NCBI RefSeq assembly: GCF_004367745.1
Contig: NZ_CP037993.1
Span: 5,084,001-5,148,000, forward strand
Direction of reading: 5' to 3'
DNA from: Herbaspirillum huttiense
GTDB taxonomy: Bacteria > Pseudomonadota > Gammaproteobacteria > Burkholderiales > Burkholderiaceae_D
DNA: 64,000 bases
Shown here: positions 52,689 to 62,917 of the stretch, one piece after another
Position numbering within the stretch: the stretch's first letter is position 1
Layout of the letters: each line of letters begins with the position of its first letter
Program-made: the position numbers and the translations under genes
The notes under the pieces: model-generated
What the model was told of the DNA's origin: nothing
What the model saw: the letters and a program-made list of their open reading frames with translations, nothing else
The model's database searches: none

Positions 52689-54005
52689 TCACAGGTATTT
52701 TTTCAGGCGGAAGTGGTAGATGCTCACGCACAACAGGCTGATCGCGGCGCAAACCATCAGGTAATAGCTGGGCGACACCGGATTGCCGGTCTTGCCCACC
52801 AGCCAGGTCACCATGAAGGGCGTGAAGCCGCCGAAGATGGTTGCTCCCAGGCTATAGCTGATGCCCATGCCGCGCACCCGTGTGGCCGGCGGGAAGATCG
52901 ACGACAGCACCACCCCCAGCGAACCGAAATACACCGCCTTGAGGATGCCGGCCCAGATCATGATGGCCATCATCACCCACACGGTCGGCATGGCGATCAC
53001 CCAGACGAAGGAGCCATAGATGGTGGCCAGCGTCAGCACGGTGGACACCACCATGATGCGGGCACGGCCCACACGGTCGGCCAGCATGCCCATGAAAGGC
53101 GCGCCGATCATCAGGATGGCACCGGTCACGGCGGCCGCCGCAAACGCGGTCGACTGCGGCAGGTGCAGCTGCTTGATGGCATAGGTCGGCATGTACAGCA
53201 GCATCAGGTAAGTGGCCGCAGTGGAGACCGAGAGAATGCCCATGGCCACCAGCACCCGCGTGACCTGCAGGCCCCAGCTGGCATCGTCCTCGCCGACCAC
53301 TTGCGCCTTCTTGGCCATTGGTACTTCATCGATGTGACGGCGGATGTACAGACCCACCGGCGCGATCAGCAAGCCGAAGGCGAACGGCAGGCGCCAGCCC
53401 CAGGCTGAGATCTGCTCGGGCGTGAGCCACTGGTTCAGCAGGAAGCCGGCCAGCGCCGCCATCAGGGCCGCTGCGCCCTGGCTGGAGAATTGCCAGCTGG
53501 CCATGAAAGCGCGGCGCTTGGAGCCGGTCTCGGTCAGCAAGGCCGTAGCCGAACCGAATTCGCCGCCGGCCGACAGCGCCAGCAGGATGCGCGCCACCAG
53601 GATGCCTATGGGCGCGGCGACGCCGATAGTCTCGTACGTGGGGATCACGGTACAGATCAAGGTACCGGCCACCGTCATCGACAGCGAGACCAGCAGCGCC
53701 GGCTTGCGGCCGACCTTGTCGCCATACCAGCCCAGCAGGATCGCCCCCAGCGGACGGAACAGATACGACAGCCCGAAGGTAGCAAACGTTACCAATAGCG
53801 AGACCGTCTCGTCGCCGGTCGGGAAGAACAGCTTGGAGATGGTCACCGCAAAGAAACCATAGGCCACGAAATCGAACCACTCCAGCGCATTGCCGATGGA
53901 GGAAGCGACGATCAATCGCCGCGTGCGCGCGGCCGACATCGGCGCGGGGGCCGCTTCTGCTGCTGAAGAAATTTCCGGTGTTGCCGAGGGTGACGCTGCG
54001 TTCAT
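52689..54005 (-). CDS. MHS-family (metabolite:H+ symporter) MFS transporter
   Basis: 438 residues from ATG 54005 (the frame extends to 54236 but MNAASPSATPEIS is the natural start). Twelve hydrophobic segments; ASSIGNALEWFDFVAYGFFAV and GYLFRPLGAILLGWYGDKVGRK are the family signatures. It takes up dicarboxylates, aromatic acids or osmolytes with protons. It is in one operon with the M20 peptidase gene at 54071 (65-bp gap), so it may import a product or substrate of that enzyme. Confidence 0.9.
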   Translation of the reverse strand: MNAASPSATPEISSAAEAAPAPMSAARTRRLIVASSIGNALEWFDFVAYGFFAVTISKLFFPTGDETVSLLVTFATFGLSYLFRPLGAILLGWYGDKVGRKPALLVSLSMTVAGTLICTVIPTYETIGVAAPIGILVARILLALSAGGEFGSATALLTETGSKRRAFMASWQFSSQGAAALMAALAGFLLNQWLTPEQISAWGWRLPFAFGLLIAPVGLYIRRHIDEVPMAKKAQVVGEDDASWGLQVTRVLVAMGILSVSTAATYLMLLYMPTYAIKQLHLPQSTAFAAAAVTGAILMIGAPFMGMLADRVGRARIMVVSTVLTLATIYGSFVWVIAMPTVWVMMAIMIWAGILKAVYFGSLGVVLSSIFPPATRVRGMGISYSLGATIFGGFTPFMVTWLVGKTGNPVSPSYYLMVCAAISLLCVSIYHFRLKKYL

Positions 54006-54070
54006 GGTCGTGTTCCCGTTGGAAGATGGACTGCGCTGGCTTGCGTTCTTGAAAATGAAAAAGGGGAAAT

Positions 54071-55486
54071 TCAGGCCACTGCCGACTGCGCCCGCTGCTG
54101 GCGCACCTGCTGCCCCTGCTGGCCGATATCCCACAGCAGGCCCGCCATCAGTTGCAGGCCTTCGCGCGCCACGGGGGCGAGCAGGTGTTCGTCCGGCGCA
54201 TGCTGCGAGCAGGAAGGATAGGAGTGCGGCATCCACAGCGTCGGCAAACCCAGCGCTTCCGAGAAGCAGTGATTGGGGATGGTGCCGCCCAGGTTGGGCA
54301 AGATGGTCACGGGCTTGCCGCTGGTCTCCTGCAGCGAGCCGGTGGCCAGGCGCACCCAGACATCGTCGGGATCGAGGCGCGTGGCGGGCGCGGCGGCCTG
54401 AATCTCGATCTGCACATCGGCATAGCCGTGTTCATCGAGATGGCGGCGCAGGCTCTGCTGCACGTCTTCCCACACCGTGCCGACCACGAAGCGCAGCTGA
54501 AACACCGCCTGCGCCCGCGCCGGAATCGCTCCCACCGGACGCTGCGCATTGCCGGCCTCGAAGGCGATCAGCTCCAGCGTATTCCAGGCGAACAGGCGCT
54601 CGCCGGCACTCAGGCCGGGCTCGCCCCACTGCGCATCGAGCACCGGATCACCAGCATCGCTGCCCACCGCAAAGTCGCGCACCAGCGCACGCACCCGCTC
54701 GCTCACGTTACGCGGACGCATACCCGGCACGCGGATCACGCCGCGTCCGTCCACCAGCGAGGCCGCCGCATTGGCCAGCACCGTGGCCGGATTGCGCAGC
54801 ACGCCGCCCCAGTTGCCGGCATGGTGTGCACCGTTGCCGGTGTCGAGCACCAGCTTGAACTGCAGCGCGCCGCGCGAGCCGAGGAAGAGCGTCGGGCTGG
54901 ACGCCGCCAGGCGCGGGCCATCCGAGGCCAGGAACAGGTCCGCCTCCAGGTAATCGGCGTGATCGCGGCAGGCCTCGTAGAGACCGGGCGAGCCCACTTC
55001 CTCGCCCATTTCGAAAATCATTTTCAGGTTGCAGCCCAGCTGGCCCCCAGCCGCCTCGATGGCGGCCGCCAGCGCGCCCAGGTTGATGCTGTGCTGGCCC
55101 TTGTTGTCGGCGGTACCGCGACCGTACCAGCGATCGCCATCGGGGCTCAGCTGCCAGGGCGAACGGTCCTGCTGCCAGCGGCCTTCCTGGCCGTTGACCA
55201 CATCGCCGTGGCCATACATGAGCACCGTCACCGCGTCCGCCGATTCGATGCGACGCGCCAGCAGCAGCGGCGGTGCGCCTTCCACCGGATTGGCAATCTG
55301 CTGCGTCTCGAAGCCCAGTGCGGCTAGCGCCGGTGCGATCTCTTCGCGCAGGTAGGCGGCCAGTTCATCGGCACGTGCGGCGTTCTGGCTTTCGGTCGGC
55401 AGCGCGATGCGGCGTTGCAGGTCACGCTGGAAACGGCCCGAATCGAAATATTCGGCGGCCAGGCGAAGGGCGGTGCTGCGGGACAT
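54071..55486 (-). CDS. M20-family metallopeptidase/amidohydrolase
   Basis: 471 residues from ATG 55486 (CGGAG just upstream; ATG 55510 is possible). The dimetal site is seen as MYGHGDVV (His), GRGTADNKGQ (Asp), FEMGEEVGS (Glu-Glu), ASDGPR (Asp) and a C-terminal His in SCSQHAPDEH. M20 enzymes hydrolyse dipeptides, acyl-amino acids or related amides. The gene is cotranscribed with the MHS transporter and divergent from a LysR regulator, suggesting an inducible uptake-and-hydrolysis module. Confidence 0.9.
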   Translation of the reverse strand: MSRSTALRLAAEYFDSGRFQRDLQRRIALPTESQNAARADELAAYLREEIAPALAALGFETQQIANPVEGAPPLLLARRIESADAVTVLMYGHGDVVNGQEGRWQQDRSPWQLSPDGDRWYGRGTADNKGQHSINLGALAAAIEAAGGQLGCNLKMIFEMGEEVGSPGLYEACRDHADYLEADLFLASDGPRLAASSPTLFLGSRGALQFKLVLDTGNGAHHAGNWGGVLRNPATVLANAAASLVDGRGVIRVPGMRPRNVSERVRALVRDFAVGSDAGDPVLDAQWGEPGLSAGERLFAWNTLELIAFEAGNAQRPVGAIPARAQAVFQLRFVVGTVWEDVQQSLRRHLDEHGYADVQIEIQAAAPATRLDPDDVWVRLATGSLQETSGKPVTILPNLGGTIPNHCFSEALGLPTLWMPHSYPSCSQHAPDEHLLAPVAREGLQLMAGLLWDIGQQGQQVRQQRAQSAVA

Positions 55487-55750
55487 GGAGGACTCCGGGT
55501 GAACTGTCATTGGAGACGATTCTAGGAGCCCATATGGTTTCCAACAATGTCAATTTTTAAAACGCTGCTTTCGCAAATTGGCAAAATGATTTATCGTGTT
55601 TTTCAGCGCGTTCCAGCCCAAGAAACGTGCATGAATTGCGCTTCAACGCGGTGATTTCTTGCATTTTCATCCGCGCGCACCAGGATGGCCTTGCGCAGCT
55701 TTGCAAGGTTTCTCTTCATTGATTGCCGAATTCAGAAAGCCATTTCTGCC
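55487..55750. promoter_or_regulatory. Divergent promoter region with LysR-type candidate site
   Basis: 264 bp between the M20 gene and the LysR gene. TTTCGCAAATTGGCAAAA near 55567-55584 is a loose inverted repeat with T/A ends 11-12 bp apart, the LysR-box pattern. Assignment is tentative. Confidence 0.35.
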
Positions 55751-56686
55751 ATGCAAAGTACCGCGCTCCGCTATTTCTACCAAGTCGGCCGCACCGGCTC
55801 CCTGACGGCTGCTGCCGAACGGCTGCACGTGGCCGTCTCGGCGGTGAGCCGCCAGATCGCCAAGATGGAAGAAGAAACCGGCGTGCCGCTCTTCGAGCGC
55901 CGCGCGCGCGGCATGGTGCTCACGCCCGCCGGCGAAGTGCTGATGGCTTTCGCGCGGCGCAACCTGCTGGAGGTGGAACAGGTGATGGCAGAGGTGAAGG
56001 GACTGCACGCGGTCGGCCAGAGCGTGGTCACGCTGGCCTGTTCGGAGGGTTTTGCCTGGGACCTGCTGCCCAACGTGATGGCGCACTTCCGCGAGCAATA
56101 TCCGGGCATGCAGTTCAAGCTCAACGTGGTCGGCGCGGCCAAGGCATCGCAGATGGTCATCGATGGCGAGGCCGACATCTCGGTCACCTACAGCTTGGGG
56201 CCGGTGGAGGGTCTCAACATCGCCTACCGCGAATCGGGACCCATCTTCGCATTGATGCGGCGCGACCACCCGCTGGCCGCGCGCAAGCTGCTGTCCTTGA
56301 ACGATCTTTCACCTTACCCGCTGGCCCTGCCCGAACAGGGCTCCACGGTGCGCCAGCTGTTCGACATCGCCTGCGGCATGCGCGGCCTGCTGTTCGCACC
56401 GGTCTTCACCAGCCATTCGCTGGGCGCGGTCTACCGCTTCACCGCCCGCTCGCCGGATACGGTGGCGCTGGGCGGCTTCCTCACCGTGCAGGAACGCGCC
56501 GAGGAAGATGCCATGGCCCTGGTGCCGATGGCCGAGAGCGAACTGCACCAGCGCACCCTGCAGGTCCAGACCATGGCCGGGCGCAAGCTGCCGCCGGCGG
56601 TGGCGGCGTTCATCGATTTCCTGGTGGCGGCGATCCGCCAAATCCGCACGCGGCACGAACTGGGCGCGCTGCAAGCCGACAAATGA
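55751..56686 (+). CDS. LysR-family transcriptional regulator
   Basis: 311 residues from ATG 55751. The winged helix-turn-helix LRYFYQVGRTGSLTAAAERLHVAVSAVSRQIAKMEEETGVPLFERRARG is family-typical, then a periplasmic-binding-like ligand domain. It probably senses a substrate of the divergent M20/MHS operon and activates it (inference from divergence). The long frame from 55685 adds residues upstream of the real start. Confidence 0.92.
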   Translation: MQSTALRYFYQVGRTGSLTAAAERLHVAVSAVSRQIAKMEEETGVPLFERRARGMVLTPAGEVLMAFARRNLLEVEQVMAEVKGLHAVGQSVVTLACSEGFAWDLLPNVMAHFREQYPGMQFKLNVVGAAKASQMVIDGEADISVTYSLGPVEGLNIAYRESGPIFALMRRDHPLAARKLLSLNDLSPYPLALPEQGSTVRQLFDIACGMRGLLFAPVFTSHSLGAVYRFTARSPDTVALGGFLTVQERAEEDAMALVPMAESELHQRTLQVQTMAGRKLPPAVAAFIDFLVAAIRQIRTRHELGALQADK

Positions 56687-56866
56687 GGCATCCATGCGAC
56701 GCTTGCCGCGCGGCAAGCCACGCAGAAATGGCAGGATCCGGCGCTGCATGAGAAAATGCCGGTCCTCCGCCCGCACGCAGCCTTCCGCCCCTGTCCCCTC
56801 CGGATATGGAGGAGCGGCAACATTGCTCGTCCGGCAGCAACAGCCTACCGATTGAAGGAATACCCC

Positions 56867-57829
56867 ATGAACGACATTGCCGCTGCAGTGCAACTGTCCG
56901 ACCTCGCCGACCTCGATGCCTCCTCCGCACAGGCGCAGGAAGAACGCGGCCAGCCTGAAGTGACCGCGCGCGGTTCACGCCGCTTTGAACTGCTGGAAAA
57001 GAACATCCGCCGCCTGACCGGCCGCGCCATCGCCGACTTCGACATGATCCGCGACGGCGACGTCATCATGGCCTGCATGTCCGGCGGCGCCGACAGCTAC
57101 ACCATGCTGGACACGCTGCGCTACCTGCAGACCGTGGCCCCGGTGAAGTTCGAGATCATCGCCGTCAACCTGGACCAGAAGCAGCCCGGCTTCCCCGAGC
57201 ACATCCTGCCGCAATACTTCGAGCGCATCGGCGTGCCCTATCGCATCGTCGAAGAAGACACCTACAGCATCGTCAAGGAAAAGATCGCCCCGGGCAAAAC
57301 CACCTGCTCGCTGTGCTCGCGCCTGCGCCGCGGCATCCTCTATCGCGTGGCCAAGGAGCTGGGTGCGACCAAGATCGCGCTGGGCCATCACCGCGATGAC
57401 ATCCTGCACACCTTCATGCTCAACATGTTCTACGGCGGCAAGATCAAGACCATGCCGCCCAAGCTGATCGCCGACGATGGCGAGAACGTGGTGATCCGCC
57501 CGCTGGCCTACGTGCGCGAGCCGGACATCAAGAAGTACGCGGCCGCCATGGAATTCCCCATCATCCCCTGCAACCTGTGCGGCTCGCAGCCCAACCTGCA
57601 ACGCCAGGCCATGCGCGAGATGCTCAACCAGTGGGAAAAGACCAATCCCTTGTGGATCAAGAGCATGTTCACCGCCATGGCCAACATCACGCCATCCCAC
57701 ATGCTGGACCGCAGCCTGTTCGACTTCACGCATTTCACCGCCGGGGCCGGCAAGGAAGCGCAGGGCGATACCCTGTTCGACCGCGACGACAAACTGGACC
57801 AGGGCCAGTCCGTCATCAATCTGGTCTGA
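56867..57829 (+). CDS. ttcA: tRNA 2-thiocytidine biosynthesis protein TtcA
   Basis: 320 residues from ATG 56867 with AAGGAA upstream. PP-loop [11 protein letters not shown] and the iron-sulfur cysteines [12 protein letters not shown] and CNLCGSQ identify TtcA, which thiolates C32 of certain tRNAs using ATP and an iron-sulfur cluster. About 310 residues is the usual size. Confidence 0.95.
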   Translation: MNDIAAAVQLSDLADLDASSAQAQEERGQPEVTARGSRRFELLEKNIRRLTGRAIADFDMIRDGDVIMACMSGGADSYTMLDTLRYLQTVAPVKFEIIAVNLDQKQPGFPEHILPQYFERIGVPYRIVEEDTYSIVKEKIAPGKTTCSLCSRLRRGILYRVAKELGATKIALGHHRDDILHTFMLNMFYGGKIKTMPPKLIADDGENVVIRPLAYVREPDIKKYAAAMEFPIIPCNLCGSQPNLQRQAMREMLNQWEKTNPLWIKSMFTAMANITPSHMLDRSLFDFTHFTAGAGKEAQGDTLFDRDDKLDQGQSVINLV

Positions 57830-58272
57830 GCACACGAGACGCTGCGGCTCATTGTGGCGTCTCGCAAAACCTTAGTCCGGCGAGACACTGCGTTCCACCT
57901 CATCCGTACGAAATGCCCTTGTGGCGCGGCTTTCGCGCCCATTGCCGATTCCCGCAGGCTGATGCAAAAGTAAATTTTTGTTGTCATATGGCTATAGTCG
58001 GGGATTGGGCATCAAATACCCTCCTCTTCCACGCTTGAAGGCGAAAACACGCATGTTTTAATCTGTCCCATCGCAATGGCGTGCCGCGAGGCCGCTTTGC
58101 CAGGGAAAGAAAATACATAACCATGCAGTCGTGGTTTCGCAGGGAAACGTGGTTTCGGCCAGTGTCACGGCCGGCCTGCGTGGTATCGCCATCCGCGTGA
58201 TTGAACGGCTTGCCGCCGTCATGCCTCTGCACCCCGAACGACTCTCTGCCATACCGTGTATGAGGCTGCCTG
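57830..58272. other. Intergenic region upstream of rfbG
   Basis: About 440 bp without an acceptable gene. The part near 57960-58010 is the most AT-rich stretch of this neighbourhood and is a plausible promoter for rfbG, but I could not assign a well-spaced -35/-10 pair. Confidence 0.4.
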
Positions 58273-59349
58273 ATGGCTAACTTTTGGCGCGACAAGCGCG
58301 TTTTCATCACCGGTCACACCGGCTTCAAGGGAAGCTGGCTGACCCTGTGGCTGCACCTGATGGGGGCCAAGGTGAGCGGCTACGCGTTGCCGGCACCGAC
58401 CAATCCCAGCCTGTTCCATCTGGCGCGCTTGCAGAACTGTGTGCAGACCACCATCGGCGACGTGCGCGATCCGCAGCACCTGGCCGAGACGCTGGCTGCC
58501 GTGCAGCCCGATGTGGTGTTCCACCTGGCGGCCCAGCCGCTGGTGCGCGACTCCTATGCCACGCCGGTCGATACCTACGCCACCAATGTCATGGGCACCG
58601 TGCACCTGCTGGAAGCCGTGCGCCATACGCCCAGCGTGCGTTCGGTAGTGGTGGTCACCAGCGACAAGTGCTACGAGAACCGCGAGTGGCTGTGGGGCTA
58701 TCGCGAAGACGATCCCATGGGCGGCCACGATCCCTACAGCAGCAGCAAGGGCGCCGCCGAACTGGTGACTTCCGCCTATCGCCGCTCCTTCTTTGCCAGC
58801 AATCCCGACAACACCGTCGGCATCGCCAGCGTGCGCGCTGGCAACGTGATCGGTGGCGGCGACTTCGCGGCCGATCGCCTGATTCCCGATTTCGTGCGCG
58901 CCCTGGAAAAGGAAGAGCCGGTCGTGATCCGCAATCCGCACGCGGTACGCCCGTGGCAGTTCGTGCTGGAGCCGCTGTCGGGCTACCTGCAGATTGCCCA
59001 GCTGCTCTACGAGCAGGGCGGTGCGTTTGCCGAAGGATGGAATTTCGGGCCGGCCGATACCGACCTGCAGACCGTGAGCCAGCTGTGCGCCACCTTCAAT
59101 CATTCGCTGCAGAAGAATGACGCGGGCCAGGTGGAAGTGCGCCTGGAGACCCAGGCCAACGGACCGCACGAAGCCGCCCTGCTGCGCCTGGATATTTCCA
59201 AGGTGCGCCAGCGCCTGGACTGGATTCCGAAGATGGAGCTCTACACCGCGCTGGAACTGACGGCGCAGTGGTACGCGGGTTACCTCAACAACGAAGACCT
59301 GCGCACGCTCTCGGAAAACCAGATTGCCTTCTATCAAAGCCTGAACTAA
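58273..59349 (+). CDS. rfbG: CDP-glucose 4,6-dehydratase
   Basis: 358 residues. NAD-binding ITGHTGFKGSWLTLWL, then VFHLAAQPLV, DKCYENREWLWGYREDDPMGG, and the active-site YSSSK (YxxxK). The match along the family is close. It makes CDP-4-keto-6-deoxyglucose for 3,6-dideoxysugars in O-antigen. The usual partner genes (rfbF, rfbH) are not in the window, so here the enzyme appears as a lone gene next to a glycosyltransferase. Confidence 0.93.
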   Translation: MANFWRDKRVFITGHTGFKGSWLTLWLHLMGAKVSGYALPAPTNPSLFHLARLQNCVQTTIGDVRDPQHLAETLAAVQPDVVFHLAAQPLVRDSYATPVDTYATNVMGTVHLLEAVRHTPSVRSVVVVTSDKCYENREWLWGYREDDPMGGHDPYSSSKGAAELVTSAYRRSFFASNPDNTVGIASVRAGNVIGGGDFAADRLIPDFVRALEKEEPVVIRNPHAVRPWQFVLEPLSGYLQIAQLLYEQGGAFAEGWNFGPADTDLQTVSQLCATFNHSLQKNDAGQVEVRLETQANGPHEAALLRLDISKVRQRLDWIPKMELYTALELTAQWYAGYLNNEDLRTLSENQIAFYQSLN

Positions 59350-59363
59350 GTCCTCAAAGGACT

Positions 59364-59398
59364 AGCCCCCGCCGGATCTGCTCCGGCGGGGGCTTTGT
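59364..59398. terminator. Rho-independent terminator between rfbG and the glycosyltransferase
   Basis: AGCCCCCGCCGGA-TCTGC-TCCGGCGGGGGCT is a 13-bp perfect stem with TTTG after it. The convergent glycosyltransferase stop lies at 59399, so the hairpin serves both directions. Confidence 0.85.
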
Positions 59399-60448
59399 TC
59401 AATATCCCATCTTTCTGATTTCAGCCATGGTCTGCGTACGCAGGATCAGGCGTTCGAATTCGTCCGACCATTCCCGCGTGAGATTCTTCAGCAGCAGGCT
59501 CTTGCCGGCACGCGTGACACGGCGGCGCACATCCTCGTTGTGCAGCACCGTCTGCAGGTTGGAGCACAGCAGATCGATGTTGCCGACCGGATGCATCAGG
59601 GCGTTGACGCCATGCTTGAGACCGATGTGGCGATAGGTCTCCAGATCGGAGAGGCAGACCGGCACATCCAGTTCGAAGGATTCCCAGATGGTCAGCGGCT
59701 GTGATTCGCTGGAGCTGGCCAGCACGTAGGCATCGGCCGAGGCCAGGTAACGCAGGGCTTCCTCGTTGGGCTGCTCGCCCAGGAAACGATAGCGTTCCGG
59801 CAGCGCTTCGGAGAGCTTGCGCGCGCCCTCGCCCAGCTGCAGGTACTTGCCGATGAAGACCACCTCGATGCCCGCACGCTGGTCGCTGCTCATGGCGTTG
59901 ACGGCCATGATGGTGTCTTCCATGCGCTTGCGCGGCTCGATGGTGCCGATGCAGACGATGCGCTTCTTGTCCTTGGGCTTGGGTTGCAGGTCTTGCTGGC
60001 GGTAGATGGCGTCGTTCCAGAACGGCAGCACGTGCACCATGGCCGGGCTGTCGAACAGGAAGCTGCCATAGACCAGGCGCTGGAATTCGGTCTGGAAGAC
60101 GATGTGCGAGGCGCTCTTGAAACCCTGCGCCATGTTGGGATAGCGCAGCAGCAGGTCGCGTCCGATCTCGGCTTCGTGGATCCACCAGATCACCGGGCAG
60201 CGTGGAGCCATTTCTCCCACCAGCGCCCCCGAGAGGATGCAGTTGGACACGATCACGTCGGGATCGCCCGCCAGGTCCTTGACGATGGGGATGCCCATTG
60301 CCTCGAACTGCTTGCGCACTTCACCCTGGCCATCGATACGCGGCAGGACCGACACCTCATGGTTCTGCACCAGGCGCTCGGCCAGACGCAGCATCGCGGT
60401 GCTGGCACCGGTGGTGTAGAACTCATCGTTCAACAGAAGAATCTTCAT
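59399..60448 (-). CDS. GT4-type glycosyltransferase
   Basis: 349 residues. N-terminal Rossmann-like half with LNDEFYTTGASTAMLRLAERL, C-terminal half with IVCIGTIEPRKRMEDTIMAV, the GT4 hinge, and SSSESQPLTIWESFELDVPV (the EX7E-like nucleotide-sugar site). Acceptor and donor unknown; linked to rfbG, so surface polysaccharide is likely. Confidence 0.85.
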   Translation of the reverse strand: MKILLLNDEFYTTGASTAMLRLAERLVQNHEVSVLPRIDGQGEVRKQFEAMGIPIVKDLAGDPDVIVSNCILSGALVGEMAPRCPVIWWIHEAEIGRDLLLRYPNMAQGFKSASHIVFQTEFQRLVYGSFLFDSPAMVHVLPFWNDAIYRQQDLQPKPKDKKRIVCIGTIEPRKRMEDTIMAVNAMSSDQRAGIEVVFIGKYLQLGEGARKLSEALPERYRFLGEQPNEEALRYLASADAYVLASSSESQPLTIWESFELDVPVCLSDLETYRHIGLKHGVNALMHPVGNIDLLCSNLQTVLHNEDVRRRVTRAGKSLLLKNLTREWSDEFERLILRTQTMAEIRKMGY

Positions 60449-60757
60449 GCACTTTCCAGGAAGGGTCGGCCTTGGCCGGACCGGTTGTCATTATTGGTTC
60501 TATTGGTTCTGTCAGTTCATCAGTCGGCTGCCCGCTCGCATCGCTACGGCCTCCTGCAGACGTGGGCAGTCGCGACGCGCAGGCGAGACTGCGCAGCTTG
60601 ACATGGTAAGGGGGAGCCGTGCGCATAAAGACCGGAGTAAACCGCCAAAGGCCCCTCAACTTCCTCTTTTGCGACGATGCGCAGCGACGGGGATGCTGGC
60701 GCGCAGGGGGCGCGTGCTAGACTTTTGGCTTTTCTTCGCTCCTCTTCGCTGCCACTC
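60449..60757. other. Divergent intergenic region, glycosyltransferase and glmU
   Basis: About 310 bp with promoters for both genes. Short direct repeats of TTGGTTCT lie around 60494-60512. No gene is seen. Confidence 0.4.
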
Positions 60758-62116
60758 ATGAACATCGTCATCCTCGCCGCCGGCATGGGCAAACGCATGC
60801 AATCCGCGCTGCCCAAGGTCTTGCATCCGCTCGCCGGCAAACCCCTGCTGGGCCATGTCATCGATACCGCACGCCAGCTGGCACCGACGCAACTGTGCGT
60901 GATCTACGGCCACGGCGGCGATGCCGTGCCCAAGGCCTTCGCCGGCCAGGGCCTGTCGTTTGCCCTGCAGGAACCGCAGCTGGGCACCGGCCACGCCGTC
61001 ATGCAGGCTGTGCCGCATCTCGATGATGGCGCGCCCACGCTGGTGCTGTATGGCGATGTGCCGCTGACCACGGCCGCCTCGCTGCAGCGTCTGCTGGATG
61101 CAGCCGGCCAGGACAAGCTGGGCGTGCTGACCGTGACCCTGGACAACCCCACCGGCTATGGCCGCATCGTGCGCGAAGACGGCCAGATCAAGCGCATCGT
61201 CGAGCAGAAGGATGCCAGCGAGGCCGAACGCGCCATCCGCGAAGTCAACACCGGCATCATCGTCGCGCCCACGGCGCGCCTGCGCCAGTGGCTTGCGAAG
61301 CTCTCCAACAACAACGCGCAGGGCGAGTACTACCTGACCGACGTGATCGCGGCCGCCGTGGCCGATGGTGTGGAAGTCGTCTCGGCCCAGCCCGATGACG
61401 TGGCCGAAACCCTGGGCGTGAACAGCAAGGTGCAACTGGCCGAGCTGGAGCGCGTGCACCAGCGCAACATCGCTCATGGCCTGCTGGAGAATGGCGTCAC
61501 GCTGGCCGACCCGGCGCGCATCGATGTACGCGGCTCGCTGGAATGCGGGCGCGATGTGAGCATCGACGTCAATTGCGTTTTCGAAGGCCAGGTCAGCATC
61601 GGCGAAGGCAGCAGCATCGGAGCCCACTGCGTGATCCGCAATGCGCGCATCGGTGCCGGCGTGGCCATCAAGCCCTTCACCCACATCGAGGACGCCGTAG
61701 TCGGCGCGGGCGGCCAGATCGGTCCTTACGCACGCCTGCGGCCCGGCACCGAACTGGCGCAGGATGTGCACATCGGCAACTTCGTCGAGGTCAAGAACAG
61801 CAACGTGGGCGTAGGCAGCAAGGCCAATCACCTGGCCTATGTGGGCGATGCGGATGTGGGCAGCGGCGTCAACGTCGGGGCCGGCGTGATCACCTGCAAC
61901 TACGACGGTGCCAACAAATTCCGCACCATCATCGAAGACGGCGCCTTCATCGGCAGCGACACCCAGCTGGTCGCGCCGGTGCGCGTGGGCAAGGGGGCCA
62001 CCATCGGTGCCGGTACCACGCTGACCAAGGACGCCCCGGCCGATCAGCTGACCTTGTCGCGCGCCAAGCAGCTGTCGCTGGCGGGATGGCAGCGGCCGGT
62101 CAAGATCAAGAAGTAA
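60758..62116 (+). CDS. glmU: Bifunctional UDP-GlcNAc pyrophosphorylase/GlcN-1-P acetyltransferase
   Basis: 452 residues from ATG 60758. N-terminal pyrophosphorylase domain with [20 protein letters not shown] (the G-x-G-T-R/K-M-x signature) and a C-terminal left-handed beta-helix of hexapeptide repeats (acetyltransferase). It makes UDP-GlcNAc for peptidoglycan and lipopolysaccharide. A terminator follows at 62231. Confidence 0.96.
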   Translation: MNIVILAAGMGKRMQSALPKVLHPLAGKPLLGHVIDTARQLAPTQLCVIYGHGGDAVPKAFAGQGLSFALQEPQLGTGHAVMQAVPHLDDGAPTLVLYGDVPLTTAASLQRLLDAAGQDKLGVLTVTLDNPTGYGRIVREDGQIKRIVEQKDASEAERAIREVNTGIIVAPTARLRQWLAKLSNNNAQGEYYLTDVIAAAVADGVEVVSAQPDDVAETLGVNSKVQLAELERVHQRNIAHGLLENGVTLADPARIDVRGSLECGRDVSIDVNCVFEGQVSIGEGSSIGAHCVIRNARIGAGVAIKPFTHIEDAVVGAGGQIGPYARLRPGTELAQDVHIGNFVEVKNSNVGVGSKANHLAYVGDADVGSGVNVGAGVITCNYDGANKFRTIIEDGAFIGSDTQLVAPVRVGKGATIGAGTTLTKDAPADQLTLSRAKQLSLAGWQRPVKIKK

Positions 62117-62230
62117 GCGTCTCCGGCCGCGCGCCCTGTGGACAACTCCAACTCGGGTGGTGGTTTCAGGGCGATATGAAGGAAAAAGCCCGTCAACACG
62201 CTACTTCCTGACTTATCCACAGGCCAATCC

Positions 62231-62258
62231 GGCCGAAACCTGAAGGTTTCGGCCGTTT
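62231..62258. terminator. Rho-independent terminator after glmU
   Basis: GGCCGAAACC-TGAA-GGTTTCGGCC with TTTTT following on the plus strand. The Lrp-type gene stop lies at 62260 on the other strand. Confidence 0.9.
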
Positions 62259-62259
62259 T

Positions 62260-62751
62260 TCATGGGGCGTCGGCAGCCGCCCCGAGCGGGATGGCCGTCT
62301 CGAACTTGCTGCGGTGGATGGAGAAATAGCTGCGCACATTGCGCACGTTGCGCTGGGAAGCGAACAGCCGGTGCGCCAGTGCGTGGTAAGCCGGCATGTC
62401 GCGCACCAGCACCACCAGCACGAAATCCGGCCCCGGCGAGACCCGATAGCACTGCTGCACCGCCGCCTCCCCCGCCACCAGGGCCTCGAAGGCCTGCTGC
62501 TCCTCCTCGCCCTGGCGATCCAGCGTGATCTCGACCAGTGCCGTGAGCGTGGACGCCAGTTGGGCCGGATCCAGCAAGGCGACCTGGCGCGCGATCACGC
62601 CCGCCTCCACCAGCCGTTTGACGCGGCGCAGGCAGGTCGGCGGCGAGGCATGCACCTGCGCGGCCAGTTCCTGGTTGGTCTGGCTGGCATCACTCTGCAG
62701 GGCTTGCAGGATGCGGCGGTCGAGATCGTCCAGATCGAGGGGGGTTTTCAT
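62260..62751 (-). CDS. Lrp/AsnC-family transcriptional regulator
   Basis: 163 residues from ATG 62751. HTH LDDLDRRILQALQSDASQTNQELAAQVHASPPTCLRRVKRL, then a RAM (ligand) domain ending VRNVRSYFSIHRSKFET. Amino-acid-responsive regulator. It diverges from glmS across a 211-bp AT-rich region with repeated TTTCAC elements, which could be its binding sites. Confidence 0.92.
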   Translation of the reverse strand: MKTPLDLDDLDRRILQALQSDASQTNQELAAQVHASPPTCLRRVKRLVEAGVIARQVALLDPAQLASTLTALVEITLDRQGEEEQQAFEALVAGEAAVQQCYRVSPGPDFVLVVLVRDMPAYHALAHRLFASQRNVRNVRSYFSIHRSKFETAIPLGAAADAP

Positions 62752-62825
62752 GGGTGCCTGCGTCAGCTTGTGAAATTGCCGGAGATTGCGTGAGGGTGAG
62801 CGAGATTGAATGACATATAAATCCA

Positions 62826-62917
62826 AATTTCACCTCTGAATTTAATATTATTTCATCACCCAATAGTGAAGCAATATTAGTTCATTTCACCGATATTTTA
62901 GAAATCTTATTTCACGA
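62826..62917. promoter_or_regulatory. Repeated (A/T)TTTCA(T)C motifs between lrp-like gene and glmS
   Basis: AATTTCACC (62826-62834), TATTTCATCACC (62849-62860), CATTTCACCG (62883-62892) and TATTTCACG (62909-62917) occur on one strand in a markedly AT-rich gap. Spacing is 24-34 bp. Possible operator sites for the divergent Lrp/AsnC protein. Confidence 0.45.

Noticed and set aside
54152-55327. 391-codon plus-strand frame antisense to the M20 gene
   Set aside because: It is a shadow of the M20 gene, whose metal ligands are all present.
60656-61831. 391-codon minus-strand frame antisense to glmU
   Set aside because: It is a shadow of glmU, which is complete.
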